The notes beneath the pieces were generated by a model, which saw nothing but the letters and a program-made list of their open reading frames with translations, was not told where the DNA came from and made no database searches. From CALAMD01 sp035301345 (GTDB lineage: Bacteria; Bacillota; Bacilli; Bacillales; Amphibacillaceae), in NCBI GenBank assembly GCA_035301345.1, contig DATGUM010000014.1, positions 40,786-104,785 on the forward strand: 64,000 nt of DNA, given 5' to 3'. Below, piece after piece: positions 27,014-35,523 of this stretch. How positions within the stretch are numbered: the first letter of the stretch is position 1; every line of letters starts with the position of its first letter. The translations under genes and the position numbers were made by a program.

Positions 27014-28450
27014 CTATTTAAGTTTAACAATTACTTCTACGCGTCGGTTTTTCGCCTGTCCTTCTTCAGTATCATTTGATGCTGTCGGCTTTTTATCAGC
27101 GTATCCTTTCGTTTCAAACGTCATTTCGTTATTTTTTATTTGTTTCTCTAAATAATCTTTCACAGATTTAGCGCGATCTTCCGATAAATCCATATTATAT
27201 TCAGTCGACCCTTCATTATCTGTATGACCTGCAATTTCAATGTCTAAATCTTTTTGATTAAATGATTCATCTAACACTTTAGCAATGTCATCTAGCGTTC
27301 CTTTAGCATCTGACTTTAATTCATATTTATCATAGTCAAATAAAACATCATCAGGAACGAGCATTGTAACGTCAGAACCGTCAATATCTAACTCAACATT
27401 ATCCGGTACGTCGATTTCTTTTGAATCATCTGTAAGTTCATACATAATGTACTTTTCATCTTCATCATGGGCGCGACCAGTCGCTAAATCGCCTGCTAGT
27501 TTTTGCCCATATGAACCGTAAGTTTCTTCAATCACATTCCACTGGTAATCAAATGGCGCAAAGATCATTTTTTCTGGCCGTTCTTCTGGATCATAAGGGA
27601 ACTTAAAACTAAATGTACCATCTTGATCGATGAGCGTACGGGATACCGTATGTCTCGTATTATCTAAAGTTAATGAAACCATACTTCCTTCAATCAAATT
27701 ACTTTTCCCTCGTACGTAATAATAATCACCATCATCGTTATATTCATCTACTTCAATCCAAACGTTTGGATCTCCTTGATCATCTGGTATGTCACCAAGT
27801 GTTGGTTCTTTGAATTGACGGATGACTTCATCGTCTGAAGGCGTAAAGCTCGTCACGACTTCCGCTCGATTAAAGATGTATCTCGGCATCGTATTTCCTT
27901 CTTCATCACGGTATTTGTATATGTAAGGACCTTCCATATTTTCACCGTTATCTCCGTAATGTCTGCGTACTTCATCTTCTTGATTTTCAAATAAATCGAA
28001 ACGAACAGATACGTGTGTTTCTTTATCTTTTTCACCATGGTGATCAATCGTCATCGTAAAGCTTCCATCATCCGCTACAACTTCTCGCGTATCTGCTTGA
28101 TATTCATATTCTTGAAAGTCACTTGAATAACGATAACCTTCAGTGTCTGTACTAATCGACACTTCGCCAATCAGTTTCGAACCTGGGAGCAAATTACTTT
28201 CCCCTTCAATAATAATTTTATCGTCTTCTTCCCTCATTTCACCGGTAATGTATACTTCATAATCACCTAATTCACCTTCGTACTTATTTTCATGCGTTTG
28301 ATTGTTTTCACTCGTTTCTTCTTCAGATGCTTCACTTTCGTTTTCTGCTTTTGATTCTTCTTCACTATCATTACTCGTTTCACTACTTGAGCAAGCTCCT
28401 ACGACGAGCATAATAAAAAATAATATAACAACACGCGCTAACATTTTCAT
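27014..28450 (-). CDS. Lipoprotein with OmpA-like peptidoglycan-binding domain
   Basis: A 478-residue lipoprotein; the signal ends in VVGAC. An acidic linker is followed by two domains paralogous to those of the neighbouring lipoprotein (GESNLL ... HYGDNGENMEGPY and GKSNLI ... TYGSYGQKLAGDL). From about residue 365 there is an OmpA C-terminal domain: VLFDYDKYELK, GHTDNEGSTEYNMDLSEDRA, KNRRVEV. The conserved Asp and Arg that hold meso-diaminopimelate are present (GHTD, SEDRA), so it should bind peptidoglycan. OmpA domains on lipoproteins are uncommon but known in Gram-positives; with the lipid anchor it would tether membrane to wall. Confidence 0.88.
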   Translation of the reverse strand: MKMLARVVILFFIMLVVGACSSSETSNDSEEESKAENESEASEEETSENNQTHENKYEGELGDYEVYITGEMREEDDKIIIEGESNLLPGSKLIGEVSISTDTEGYRYSSDFQEYEYQADTREVVADDGSFTMTIDHHGEKDKETHVSVRFDLFENQEDEVRRHYGDNGENMEGPYIYKYRDEEGNTMPRYIFNRAEVVTSFTPSDDEVIRQFKEPTLGDIPDDQGDPNVWIEVDEYNDDGDYYYVRGKSNLIEGSMVSLTLDNTRHTVSRTLIDQDGTFSFKFPYDPEERPEKMIFAPFDYQWNVIEETYGSYGQKLAGDLATGRAHDEDEKYIMYELTDDSKEIDVPDNVELDIDGSDVTMLVPDDVLFDYDKYELKSDAKGTLDDIAKVLDESFNQKDLDIEIAGHTDNEGSTEYNMDLSEDRAKSVKDYLEKQIKNNEMTFETKGYADKKPTASNDTEEGQAKNRRVEVIVKLK

Positions 28451-28506
28451 AAAAGGTCCTCCCTAGTCTATTAACTATTAAAATAAACATAACATAGAGG
28501 AAATAT

Positions 28507-28554
28507 TGACTGATAGTCTTATATAATAATTGATACATTATACCTTGTCAGTCA
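28507..28554 (-). promoter_or_regulatory. Promoter with inverted repeat before the lipoprotein operon
   Basis: On the minus strand CTGACA (28546-28551) and TATTAT (28523-28528) are 17 bases apart. TGACTGA (28507-28513) and TCAGTCA (28548-28554) bracket the promoter symmetrically and may be half-sites for a regulator. Confidence 0.45.
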
Positions 28555-28611
28555 TTTTTGTTTAGATGACATTTGACCTAAAAATATAAATGATTCGATA
28601 TAAATAACTAA

Positions 28612-28645
28612 AAAAGAGACTCGCTTTATATTGCAAGTCTCTTCA
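28612..28645 (-). terminator. Terminator after the DUF3006 gene
   Basis: On the minus strand an 11-base-pair stem AAGAGACTTGC / GCGAGTCTCTT (one G-U) is followed by TTTTT. It closes the SLH-MBL/DUF3006 operon. Confidence 0.85.
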
Positions 28646-28654
28646 TGATACCTA

Positions 28655-28903
28655 TTATTTATTTTTATCTAATATCTTCTGTAATAGCGCTTCAGCTCGT
28701 TCTTTCGCTCGTTCTGTTTCTTCTTTTAAAATGTCCACTTGTTTTACTTTGTTTTCTTCAGTAAATGATACATTTAAAATATGTCCTTCTGCCACATTTT
28801 TTGGGAGTTCATTCGTATCTACGACGACGTGAATCGCTTCATCTTCTCTTAAAAGAAGTGTCGCTTTCCCTTCAGATATACTATCAACAGTATACTTTTT
28901 CAT
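28655..28903 (-). CDS. DUF3006 family protein
   Basis: An 82-residue protein: small beta-rich N-terminal part (KYTVDSISEGKATLLLREDE) and a charged C-terminal helix. DUF3006 genes typically follow genes for exported MBL-fold (ComEC-like) proteins, as here: it starts about 11 bases after the SLH-MBL-HhH gene. The role of the family is not established. Confidence 0.82.
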   Translation of the reverse strand: MKKYTVDSISEGKATLLLREDEAIHVVVDTNELPKNVAEGHILNVSFTEENKVKQVDILKEETERAKERAEALLQKILDKNK

Positions 28904-28914
28904 ACAATCACCCT

Positions 28915-30534
28915 TTATACAGTTGCTTCAATCATCTTCTTAACAGATACTGCACCAATACCTTTAATTTTCGTTAAATCACTAACACGCTTAAACGTTC
29001 CACCAGCATTCCTATAGTCAACAATTCGCTGCGCAATCGTTGGACCGACGCCAGTAATGTTTTGCAATTCTTCATAACTAGCTGTATTAATATTTACTTT
29101 ACTAGGTGTCGGTTTAGGATCTGGTTTCGGTTCTGGCTCTGGATCAGGCTTTGGTGGAGATGGTTTATCCATTGATTTTGCGTTAATTTTATACGTTAAC
29201 CCATTGGTCGTTACAGTAATATTACCAGACTCTGCTGTTGAATATACTTTTGACCCACTATTGAACAGGCGATTAACGACGTCTGAATGAGGATGATCAT
29301 ACTGATTTCCTTTACCGTAAGATAAAACAGTTACTTCCGGGTTTACTTTATTAATAAATGCCTGCGTACTACTCGTGTTTGACCCGTGATGTCCTGCTTT
29401 ATATACTGTACTTTTCAATGGGAATTGACGATTAATCATCTCGTTTTCAGCTGCTTTTTCTGCATCTCCTGTCAGCATAAAACTCACATTGTTATATGCT
29501 GCCCTCACAGAAACAGAAGCGTCATTAATATTTGTTGCATTTTTATCAGAATGAATAACTGTCATCTTAAATCCATTATCAAAGACATATTCATTACCGA
29601 CAGAAGCAATCTCAAACGGGATATTTTTCTCATCGATTAATGATAGTAAATTGTAATACGTTTGCGACGTATGAGTTTTCCCACTATCAACAAATTTTTC
29701 TACTTTAAAAGCATTTAATACAGGAATCAATCCCGCAATATGGTCAGCATGCGGATGTGTCGCAATGACCATATCTAACTTCCCGACATCTTTTTCTTTT
29801 AAGAAATTAACGACTTGTTGACCAGCCGATTGAATGCCTGCATCAATTAATATGTTTTTGCCACTTGGCGTTTGAATAAATGTAGCATCTCCTTGGCCAA
29901 CATCTAAAAAATGTACGTCCATATCTTTTAGTGGCTCTACTTTAAAGGAGTCATCCATCGCTCGAGCGAGCATTACAGAAAATTCTGCCCGCGTAATACT
30001 TTCTGTCGGAACAAAAAGCCCACGATCATTCCCAACAGCAATGCCATTCGCATGTAATGAACTTATTTCACTCCTCGCCCAACTGTTCGTTGAGTCAGGG
30101 AAGTCATTCTCTCCTTTTGATGTTAACGCGTAAGCTTCAACAATAATTTTTGCCATCTGTTCGCGAGTTAACGTATCGTTCGGGCCAAATGTACCGTCCG
30201 GGTAACCCGATAAATATCCCGCTTCTACACTCGACTCTATTGCTTCAGCATAATATACGTAATCAAACACATCAGGAAATGTACTGTTTTTACGTTTCGG
30301 TGTAGGTAGTTTTTTAGCACGCGAAAGCATAAGAGCTGCATCACCACGCGTAATTGTATCGTTAGAACCAAACGTACCATCCGGCAACCCTGCGACGACC
30401 TCTTCTTCATTTAAATAAATAATTTCTTCACTCGCCCACTTCGGTAAATCTGGGAATGTTTCGGCCGTAACAGACGCCGGAACTAATAGACTTATAACGA
30501 TAACGACAAAAGCAACTAACCGTAATTGTTTCAT
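28915..30534 (-). CDS. Exported SLH / ComEC-like MBL / HhH fusion protein
   Basis: A 539-residue protein with a signal peptide (1-24, ending SVTAE). Three S-layer homology repeats (about 27-200; FPDL, GTFGSNDTITRGDAA, GYPDGTFGPNDTLTREQ) anchor it to secondary wall polymers. An MBL-fold domain (about 205-455) carries the metal motif THPHADH and HHGSNTSS, as in the C-terminal domain of competence protein ComEC. A Pro-rich linker leads to a ComEA-type helix-hairpin-helix DNA-binding domain (about 480-539; VNINTASYEELQNITGVGP). The combination suggests a wall-bound nuclease or phosphodiesterase that binds DNA. Catalytic activity is inferred. Confidence 0.9.
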   Translation of the reverse strand: MKQLRLVAFVVIVISLLVPASVTAETFPDLPKWASEEIIYLNEEEVVAGLPDGTFGSNDTITRGDAALMLSRAKKLPTPKRKNSTFPDVFDYVYYAEAIESSVEAGYLSGYPDGTFGPNDTLTREQMAKIIVEAYALTSKGENDFPDSTNSWARSEISSLHANGIAVGNDRGLFVPTESITRAEFSVMLARAMDDSFKVEPLKDMDVHFLDVGQGDATFIQTPSGKNILIDAGIQSAGQQVVNFLKEKDVGKLDMVIATHPHADHIAGLIPVLNAFKVEKFVDSGKTHTSQTYYNLLSLIDEKNIPFEIASVGNEYVFDNGFKMTVIHSDKNATNINDASVSVRAAYNNVSFMLTGDAEKAAENEMINRQFPLKSTVYKAGHHGSNTSSTQAFINKVNPEVTVLSYGKGNQYDHPHSDVVNRLFNSGSKVYSTAESGNITVTTNGLTYKINAKSMDKPSPPKPDPEPEPKPDPKPTPSKVNINTASYEELQNITGVGPTIAQRIVDYRNAGGTFKRVSDLTKIKGIGAVSVKKMIEATV

Positions 30535-30672
30535 TTATTCCGTTCCCCCTTCTCATCCATTTCATAAAGTATACAGTAAAATGGCGTTTTCACACCTTTT
30601 TATAACTGATTATTCAATATTATACGCAACAGCCTATACAAAAATTTGTTTTTACATTTAAAATGGACAAAA

Positions 30673-30697
30673 AGTGAGATCTCTGATAGATCTCACT
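30673..30697. other. Perfect inverted repeat between divergent genes
   Basis: AGTGAGATCT (30673-30682) and AGATCTCACT (30688-30697), loop of five, between the divergent SLH-MBL and small membrane protein genes. On the minus strand it is followed by TTTTTG, so it could end minus-strand transcripts or act as an operator. Confidence 0.5.
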
Positions 30698-30760
30698 AGC
30701 GAAACACTTTAAACTCATACGTCCTTTTAATATACTGAATAAGAGATGGAGGGGATACAA

Positions 30761-30958
30761 TTGTTTAAATCACCAAAAAGTTTAGTCATATTTTCTGCTA
30801 TCATTTCTCTACTCATGATTTCAAATAACATGTCAAACATTGAATTTACAGGACCAGCATCAAACACCACTCAAATAGGAACTTACCTCGTAACATTTAT
30901 AGCCGTATTTAATACCGGCTATTTTATGCGACAATATCTTGATTCACGGAGGAAATAG
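30761..30958 (+). CDS. Small membrane protein
   Basis: About 65 residues from TTG 30761, six bases after GGAGGGG; an ATG at 30746 is part of the ribosome-site region and unlikely. Two hydrophobic segments (about 8-24 and 41-58) with a polar loop containing TGPASNTTQ and a basic C-terminus. Family not recognised. It lies just before a larger multi-span protein gene on the same strand, and the two may be cotranscribed. Confidence 0.6.
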   Translation: MFKSPKSLVIFSAIISLLMISNNMSNIEFTGPASNTTQIGTYLVTFIAVFNTGYFMRQYLDSRRK

Positions 30959-31022
30959 AAGTAGCTATTTTAGCAAACTAACATCAAACGATCTATGTAC
31001 GTCAGAAAGCAGGCTTAAACAA

Positions 31023-32057
31023 ATGAAACGCATTAAAAATCAATTAAATATTGAACTCGCTGCTCCAGCAATGATCATGGCTTTCGGTATTTGTTTCGTC
31101 GATGTGATTAAATTTATTCCATTAACATCTTCACTCGAATACTTGTTAATCATTATGTTTACATTAAGCAGTTTAATCATATTCACACTCGTTGCTATTT
31201 ATCATATAAATATGAATAGCGTAAAGGAACTTTTATTACATCCTATTCGAATTTTTGCAATTGGTACTTGGATTGCCGCTTTATCAACATTTCTTATTGT
31301 CTTAAATCAATATGAAATATTGAATCACTCAACTCTTACAAAAATCGCCATCATAAATATGTGTTTATTATGCTTTTTTATTTTATGTTGTATGTATGGA
31401 TTCATTCAATTATTTGTTCATAAAGAGTTAAAAGTCGATGGTATTGTCTTACTATCAACTGTTAGTATTCAATCAGTCGTTATTATGCACTTTTTTATTT
31501 TTGATTCAGCGATCCATTCACTGACACCTTTGTTCATTTCTTTAGGACTTATTTGTTACGTCATCGGTCTAACTTTTATGATAATAGATTTTAAAAGAAG
31601 ACATTGGACGCTTGCAGACGGATGGGCAAATACGAACTGTATTATTCACGGCGCTCTATCAATCACTGGTTTAGCAAGTGTTTTAACACAGTCTTTTACG
31701 AATGTGTTCATTTTAGCTTTATTATGTCTAACGACAGTTTTATTTTTCATCGTAGAAACAATCGAATGTATCAGGCTTTTCCACCGCTTCAAACAGTATC
31801 ACTTACGAGATGGTGTTTTTAATTATCACGTGACACAGTGGTCACGCAACTTTACATTCGGTATGTTTTTTACGTTCATTTATACTGTCCAAGCGAAAGG
31901 ATTACTAAATTTCAGTGAGCTATTATCTTCTGTTACCTCCGTGTTTTTACACGTTTGGGCAATTATTGTCGTCATTTTCCTTATAATAGAAACGATGTTG
32001 TTCATTCATAGTAAATTAATTTTACTATCACGTAAAAGAAAAGTTTCTATCCATTAA
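31023..32057 (+). CDS. Multi-span membrane protein, possibly TDT/SLAC1-like
   Basis: About 344 residues from ATG 31023 (AGG about ten bases upstream); the frame opens at TTG 30939 inside the previous gene without a ribosome site. It has about ten hydrophobic segments and little else apart from the polar stretch DGWANTNCIIHGALSITG near 200-217. Ten spans and this size fit the TDT/SLAC1 anion-channel family, but I cannot confirm that from motifs. A terminator follows. Confidence 0.65.
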   Translation: MKRIKNQLNIELAAPAMIMAFGICFVDVIKFIPLTSSLEYLLIIMFTLSSLIIFTLVAIYHINMNSVKELLLHPIRIFAIGTWIAALSTFLIVLNQYEILNHSTLTKIAIINMCLLCFFILCCMYGFIQLFVHKELKVDGIVLLSTVSIQSVVIMHFFIFDSAIHSLTPLFISLGLICYVIGLTFMIIDFKRRHWTLADGWANTNCIIHGALSITGLASVLTQSFTNVFILALLCLTTVLFFIVETIECIRLFHRFKQYHLRDGVFNYHVTQWSRNFTFGMFFTFIYTVQAKGLLNFSELLSSVTSVFLHVWAIIVVIFLIIETMLFIHSKLILLSRKRKVSIH

Positions 32058-32060
32058 AAA

Positions 32061-32093
32061 AGCCAAAGAATGCTTTTATAACATTCTTTGGCT
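32061..32093. terminator. Bidirectional terminator
   Basis: A 12-base-pair perfect stem (AGCCAAAGAATG with CATTCTTTGGCT) lies between convergent genes, with A and T runs nearby. Confidence 0.85.
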
Positions 32094-32098
32094 GTCAT

Positions 32099-33193
32099 TT
32101 ATTTTTTCTTTTTTCGTAAAATTATAAACAACACAGTAAGTGCTCCGGCAATAAATCCTAGTATGACATAAATAGACAGATTGAAGTTGGTCGTATCTTC
32201 CGCTTCGCCTTGTTTAGCGCGTTCATCTGCTACATCTTCCGAAATTTCTTCGACTTCTTCAACTACTGCTTTTTCCTCTGTAAGTACAGAAACTTCAAAC
32301 GTTTGATGAATAACTTCTCCCGACTCATCTAACGCTTGCACGCCGTATAAATGATTTGTATGTTCATGAAATTCCGCGTCTGTAAACGATAACGATTCAG
32401 TTTCTTCAATTTTTTCCCTGTCTCGAAACACTTCATACGTAACAGCATCGTCTACTGACTCCCACGAAAGTTCAATACCATGCTCATCGCTATTTTCTAC
32501 CGTTAAAACACTTTCTTCTAGCGTGTCAAAAAAGCGATATGTTTCTGGGGCTTTTTCTTTTAACTGTTCTTTATAATTGCCTCCTGAAAAGTAATACGCT
32601 AATGCTTCAGCAAAATATTCTTCGGCGTAATCAAAGTATGGATCATCCCCGAATAATGACTGTTGCTCAGCTATATGCAAGTCTCTAAACTCTTCTGTCG
32701 TACTTAACGGTTCATTAAATGTATAATTATCAATCGCATGACCGTACTCATGATACTCTAAATTTATAGAATTATGTAATTCTCCTTGCGCACTATAACC
32801 AATTCTCGCAACAGTTGTACGGCCTCCTGCTCCTGGAACATCATCCCACGTATATCCTCTACCTTCCCATCCGCGCGGAACTTCGCCAACTAAATGTGAG
32901 TATTCATCTAATTCAACGAGTGGAAAGTCAATGAACAATAACTTCACATCATTATCTACCGTATTCTTAATCATTCTTTCAGGTATCTTTCCGATACGAT
33001 CAATCATCGCTTGCGCTTCATCGTAATCATAATCGTCATCAAGTGCCCACACTTCTATCAATTGTTCAACTGTATCATTTTCAAACGAATGCCTGTCAGT
33101 AAACTCTACATGATCAGCTGAAAACACAGCAGTCACATGACCGAATAATAAAAATAATATACACGCTAAAGCGAATAATCCTTTACGAATCAT
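32099..33193 (-). CDS. Membrane-anchored PPEP/ATLF-like zinc metalloprotease
   Basis: A 364-residue protein with a signal peptide (1-25). Its catalytic domain (about 55-225) belongs to the anthrax-lethal-factor-like/Pro-Pro endopeptidase group: zinc motif HEYGH, the downstream YAEEYFAEALAYYF segment supplying further ligand and catalytic residues, and the conserved GRGYTWDDVPG and GRTTVARIGYS regions. A fibronectin-III-like domain (about 230-305), a Glu-rich linker and one C-terminal membrane segment with a KKKK tail follow. Known PPEPs (C. difficile Zmp1, Paenibacillus PPEP-2) are secreted and cut Pro-Pro bonds in adhesins; this one would stay at the membrane. Substrate unknown. Confidence 0.85.
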   Translation of the reverse strand: MIRKGLFALACILFLLFGHVTAVFSADHVEFTDRHSFENDTVEQLIEVWALDDDYDYDEAQAMIDRIGKIPERMIKNTVDNDVKLLFIDFPLVELDEYSHLVGEVPRGWEGRGYTWDDVPGAGGRTTVARIGYSAQGELHNSINLEYHEYGHAIDNYTFNEPLSTTEEFRDLHIAEQQSLFGDDPYFDYAEEYFAEALAYYFSGGNYKEQLKEKAPETYRFFDTLEESVLTVENSDEHGIELSWESVDDAVTYEVFRDREKIEETESLSFTDAEFHEHTNHLYGVQALDESGEVIHQTFEVSVLTEEKAVVEEVEEISEDVADERAKQGEAEDTTNFNLSIYVILGFIAGALTVLFIILRKKKK

Positions 33194-33276
33194 TTATTAA
33201 TCACCTCTTTATAAAAAAATAACTATTGATTAGTACTTTCCCCTGTACTTCTTCTTTAAACGTGTTGAAAAAATAA

Positions 33277-33320
33277 AAAAAGCAACGGCTGAGCGTTATT
33301 AAGCTCAGTCCATTGCTTTT
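33277..33320 (-). terminator. Terminator of the opuC operon
   Basis: On the minus strand a stem of about 16 base pairs (GCTCAG core plus TTGCTTT arms, two mismatches) is followed by seven or more Us. It lies directly after opuCD. Confidence 0.85.
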
Positions 33321-33323
33321 TAG

Positions 33324-33962
33324 TTATTCTTTTACTTCCAATTTTTGTTGCAATCTTCCTAACAAATAGTCAAGAATAATTGCTAACATGGCTGCCATAA
33401 TCGCTCCACCATAAATTTTATTTCCATCTCTAACATTAATTCCTGCGACAATCTCTCGTCCAAGTCCTTCTCCACCGATAAATGGTGCTAGAGTAGCAAC
33501 TCCGATGGCGATAACTACCGCTATTCGCAGTCCTGCAAGTAAAAAGGGTAATGATAAAGGGATTTTCACTTTAAACAATATTTGCATCGGTGTCATTCCC
33601 ATACCATTTCCCGCTTCTATTGCGTGAGCATCTACTTCACGAAGGCCGACAAATGTGTTTCGTATGATCGGAAGCAAGGAATATAAAAACAATCCAATAA
33701 CAATCGTTTTAAAGCCGAGACCGAAAATTAACATCAATATCGCTAACATGGCAAGACTCGGAATCACTTGGATAAGGTTAGCTAGCCCTAAAATAAAACG
33801 TTCCATCGTTCGATTTCTCGTACATAAAACGCCTAAAGGCACACCAACAATTAATGCTAAACCAATTCCAACTGCGACCATAATAATATGTTCATAAGTC
33901 ATGTAGAATAAAGATGTCCAGCTATCTCCAAGATACGAAAAGAATTTCGTTAATGCTTCCAT
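33324..33962 (-). CDS. opuCD: Glycine betaine/carnitine/choline ABC permease OpuCD
   Basis: A 212-residue permease with five or six membrane segments and the binding-protein-dependent (EAA-like) loop EAGNGMGMTPMQILFKVKIPL. It is the last gene of a four-gene opuC-type operon and pairs with OpuCB to form the channel. The system imports compatible solutes at high osmolarity. AGGTG precedes the start. Assignment between OpuB and OpuC types is by gene order and tandem permeases. Confidence 0.9.
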   Translation of the reverse strand: MEALTKFFSYLGDSWTSLFYMTYEHIIMVAVGIGLALIVGVPLGVLCTRNRTMERFILGLANLIQVIPSLAMLAILMLIFGLGFKTIVIGLFLYSLLPIIRNTFVGLREVDAHAIEAGNGMGMTPMQILFKVKIPLSLPFLLAGLRIAVVIAIGVATLAPFIGGEGLGREIVAGINVRDGNKIYGGAIMAAMLAIILDYLLGRLQQKLEVKE

Positions 33963-33973
33963 TCACCTTTCAC

Positions 33974-34864
33974 CTACTCTATTAAGCCTTTTTCTTTCAA
34001 GTATTCTACTGCTACATCTTTAACTTCTTCACCATCATTATCAACTTTTCCTGATAAAGCTGCGATTTCCTCTTCATCAAATGCACCAATTAACGGTTCA
34101 AGTGCCTCTTTAATTTCAGGATGATCGTCTAATACTTCTTCACGAATAACTGGTACCGCATCATAAGGCGGGAAGAAATTCTCATCATCTTCTAGCATTT
34201 GTAAATCATATGAAACGATACGTGGGTCTGTTGAATAAGCAAGAACAATATCGAACTCTTCATTCTTCACTGCGTCATAAACGAGACTAATTTCCATCGG
34301 GCTCGTATCTCCGAACTCAAAGCCGTATGTTTCTTTAAATGCAGGATATCCATCGTCTTCTCTCTCTAACCATGCTGTGTCAAAACCTGCGCTAAATTCT
34401 TCTGCATATTCTGCAACGTCAGAAACCGTTTCTAAGTCATATTCTTCAGCAATATCTTCTCTCACTGTGAAAACATACGTGTTCGCATAACCAAGGTTAT
34501 CTAACACTTCTAACTTAAAGTCGTCTCCCGCGAATAATTCTCTCATCTGCTCTAATGTTGCATCTGAATCTTGCGGGTTTTCTATTTCTTCAAATGATGA
34601 AACTGAAGTTCCTGTGAACTGTGTAGAAATATCAATGTCCCCATTTTGCATACCTTCAATAACAACAGGACTCGTTGCAATATCATGCTTCATTTCTACT
34701 TCTACATCTGTTTCCTGCTCAATTAATTCTCTGTACATTTCGGCAAGAATCTTAGTTTCTGTGTACGTTAAACTTGAAATCGTTACTTTGTCTCCTCCAC
34801 CGCCACATGCAGCTAGGAATACAACCATCATAATAACGGTAAAAGCTTTTGTTAAAGTTTTCAT
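33974..34864 (-). CDS. opuCC: Osmoprotectant-binding lipoprotein OpuCC
   Basis: A 296-residue lipoprotein; lipobox VFLAAC with Cys at residue 20. The rest is an OpuAC-type type-II binding fold (TSSLTYTETKILAEMY-like opening, aromatic residues in YSTDPR and FFPPYDA that could form the cation-binding cage). It delivers betaine-type solutes to the permeases. Its ATG overlaps the opuCB stop by four bases. Confidence 0.92.
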   Translation of the reverse strand: MKTLTKAFTVIMMVVFLAACGGGGDKVTISSLTYTETKILAEMYRELIEQETDVEVEMKHDIATSPVVIEGMQNGDIDISTQFTGTSVSSFEEIENPQDSDATLEQMRELFAGDDFKLEVLDNLGYANTYVFTVREDIAEEYDLETVSDVAEYAEEFSAGFDTAWLEREDDGYPAFKETYGFEFGDTSPMEISLVYDAVKNEEFDIVLAYSTDPRIVSYDLQMLEDDENFFPPYDAVPVIREEVLDDHPEIKEALEPLIGAFDEEEIAALSGKVDNDGEEVKDVAVEYLKEKGLIE

Positions 34865-35520
34865 TGTGTTTGTTCCTCCATCGTTTTAGTCTTTTTAGAA
34901 AAATATGTTTCTGTTCTTGATAATAAAAAGTCTGCTACAAGTGCTAAAAGCATAGCCGCTACAGCAGCTGCTAAAATGAGTGGTTTATTATTTACACCCA
35001 TCCCACCAATAATTAATTGGCCTAAACCACCTGCACCAATTAAGGCAGCTAATGTTGCCCAGTTAATAATATAAACAGTTGTTAATCGAATACCTGACAT
35101 AATAAATGGTACGGCTAGTAACAACTCGATTTGAAACAATCGTTGAAGAGGGCTATACCCCATCCCTATGGCTGAATCGACAATTCCTTCATCGATTGAT
35201 TTAAACGCAGCGTACGTATTTCTTAAAATGGGAAGTAATGAATATAAGAACAACGCAACGATTGCTGGCTTTAATCCGATACCAATGATCGGAATAAATA
35301 TAGCTAACATCGCTAGACTCGGGATCGTCTGAAATATATTCGTAATCGTGAATGTAACAGATTTAACCCATTGCTTTTTAGTCTTTGCCAAATAAACACC
35401 TAACGGAATCGCAACAATCGAAGCAAGTACAATCGCTAAAATCGTTATATATAAATGGCGTAACAATGCTTCTGATATATCCTCATAACGCTCAGCAAAG
35501 ACGTATATATAATCCATCAT
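34861..35520 (-). CDS. opuCB: Osmoprotectant ABC permease OpuCB
   Basis: A 219-residue permease with about six membrane segments and the coupling loop DSAIGMGYSPLQRLFQIELLL. It resembles OpuCD and is its partner. It lies between the ATPase and binding-protein genes and is translationally coupled to the latter. Confidence 0.92.
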   Translation of the reverse strand: MMDYIYVFAERYEDISEALLRHLYITILAIVLASIVAIPLGVYLAKTKKQWVKSVTFTITNIFQTIPSLAMLAIFIPIIGIGLKPAIVALFLYSLLPILRNTYAAFKSIDEGIVDSAIGMGYSPLQRLFQIELLLAVPFIMSGIRLTTVYIINWATLAALIGAGGLGQLIIGGMGVNNKPLILAAAVAAMLLALVADFLLSRTETYFSKKTKTMEEQTQ

Positions 35521-35523
35521 CTA

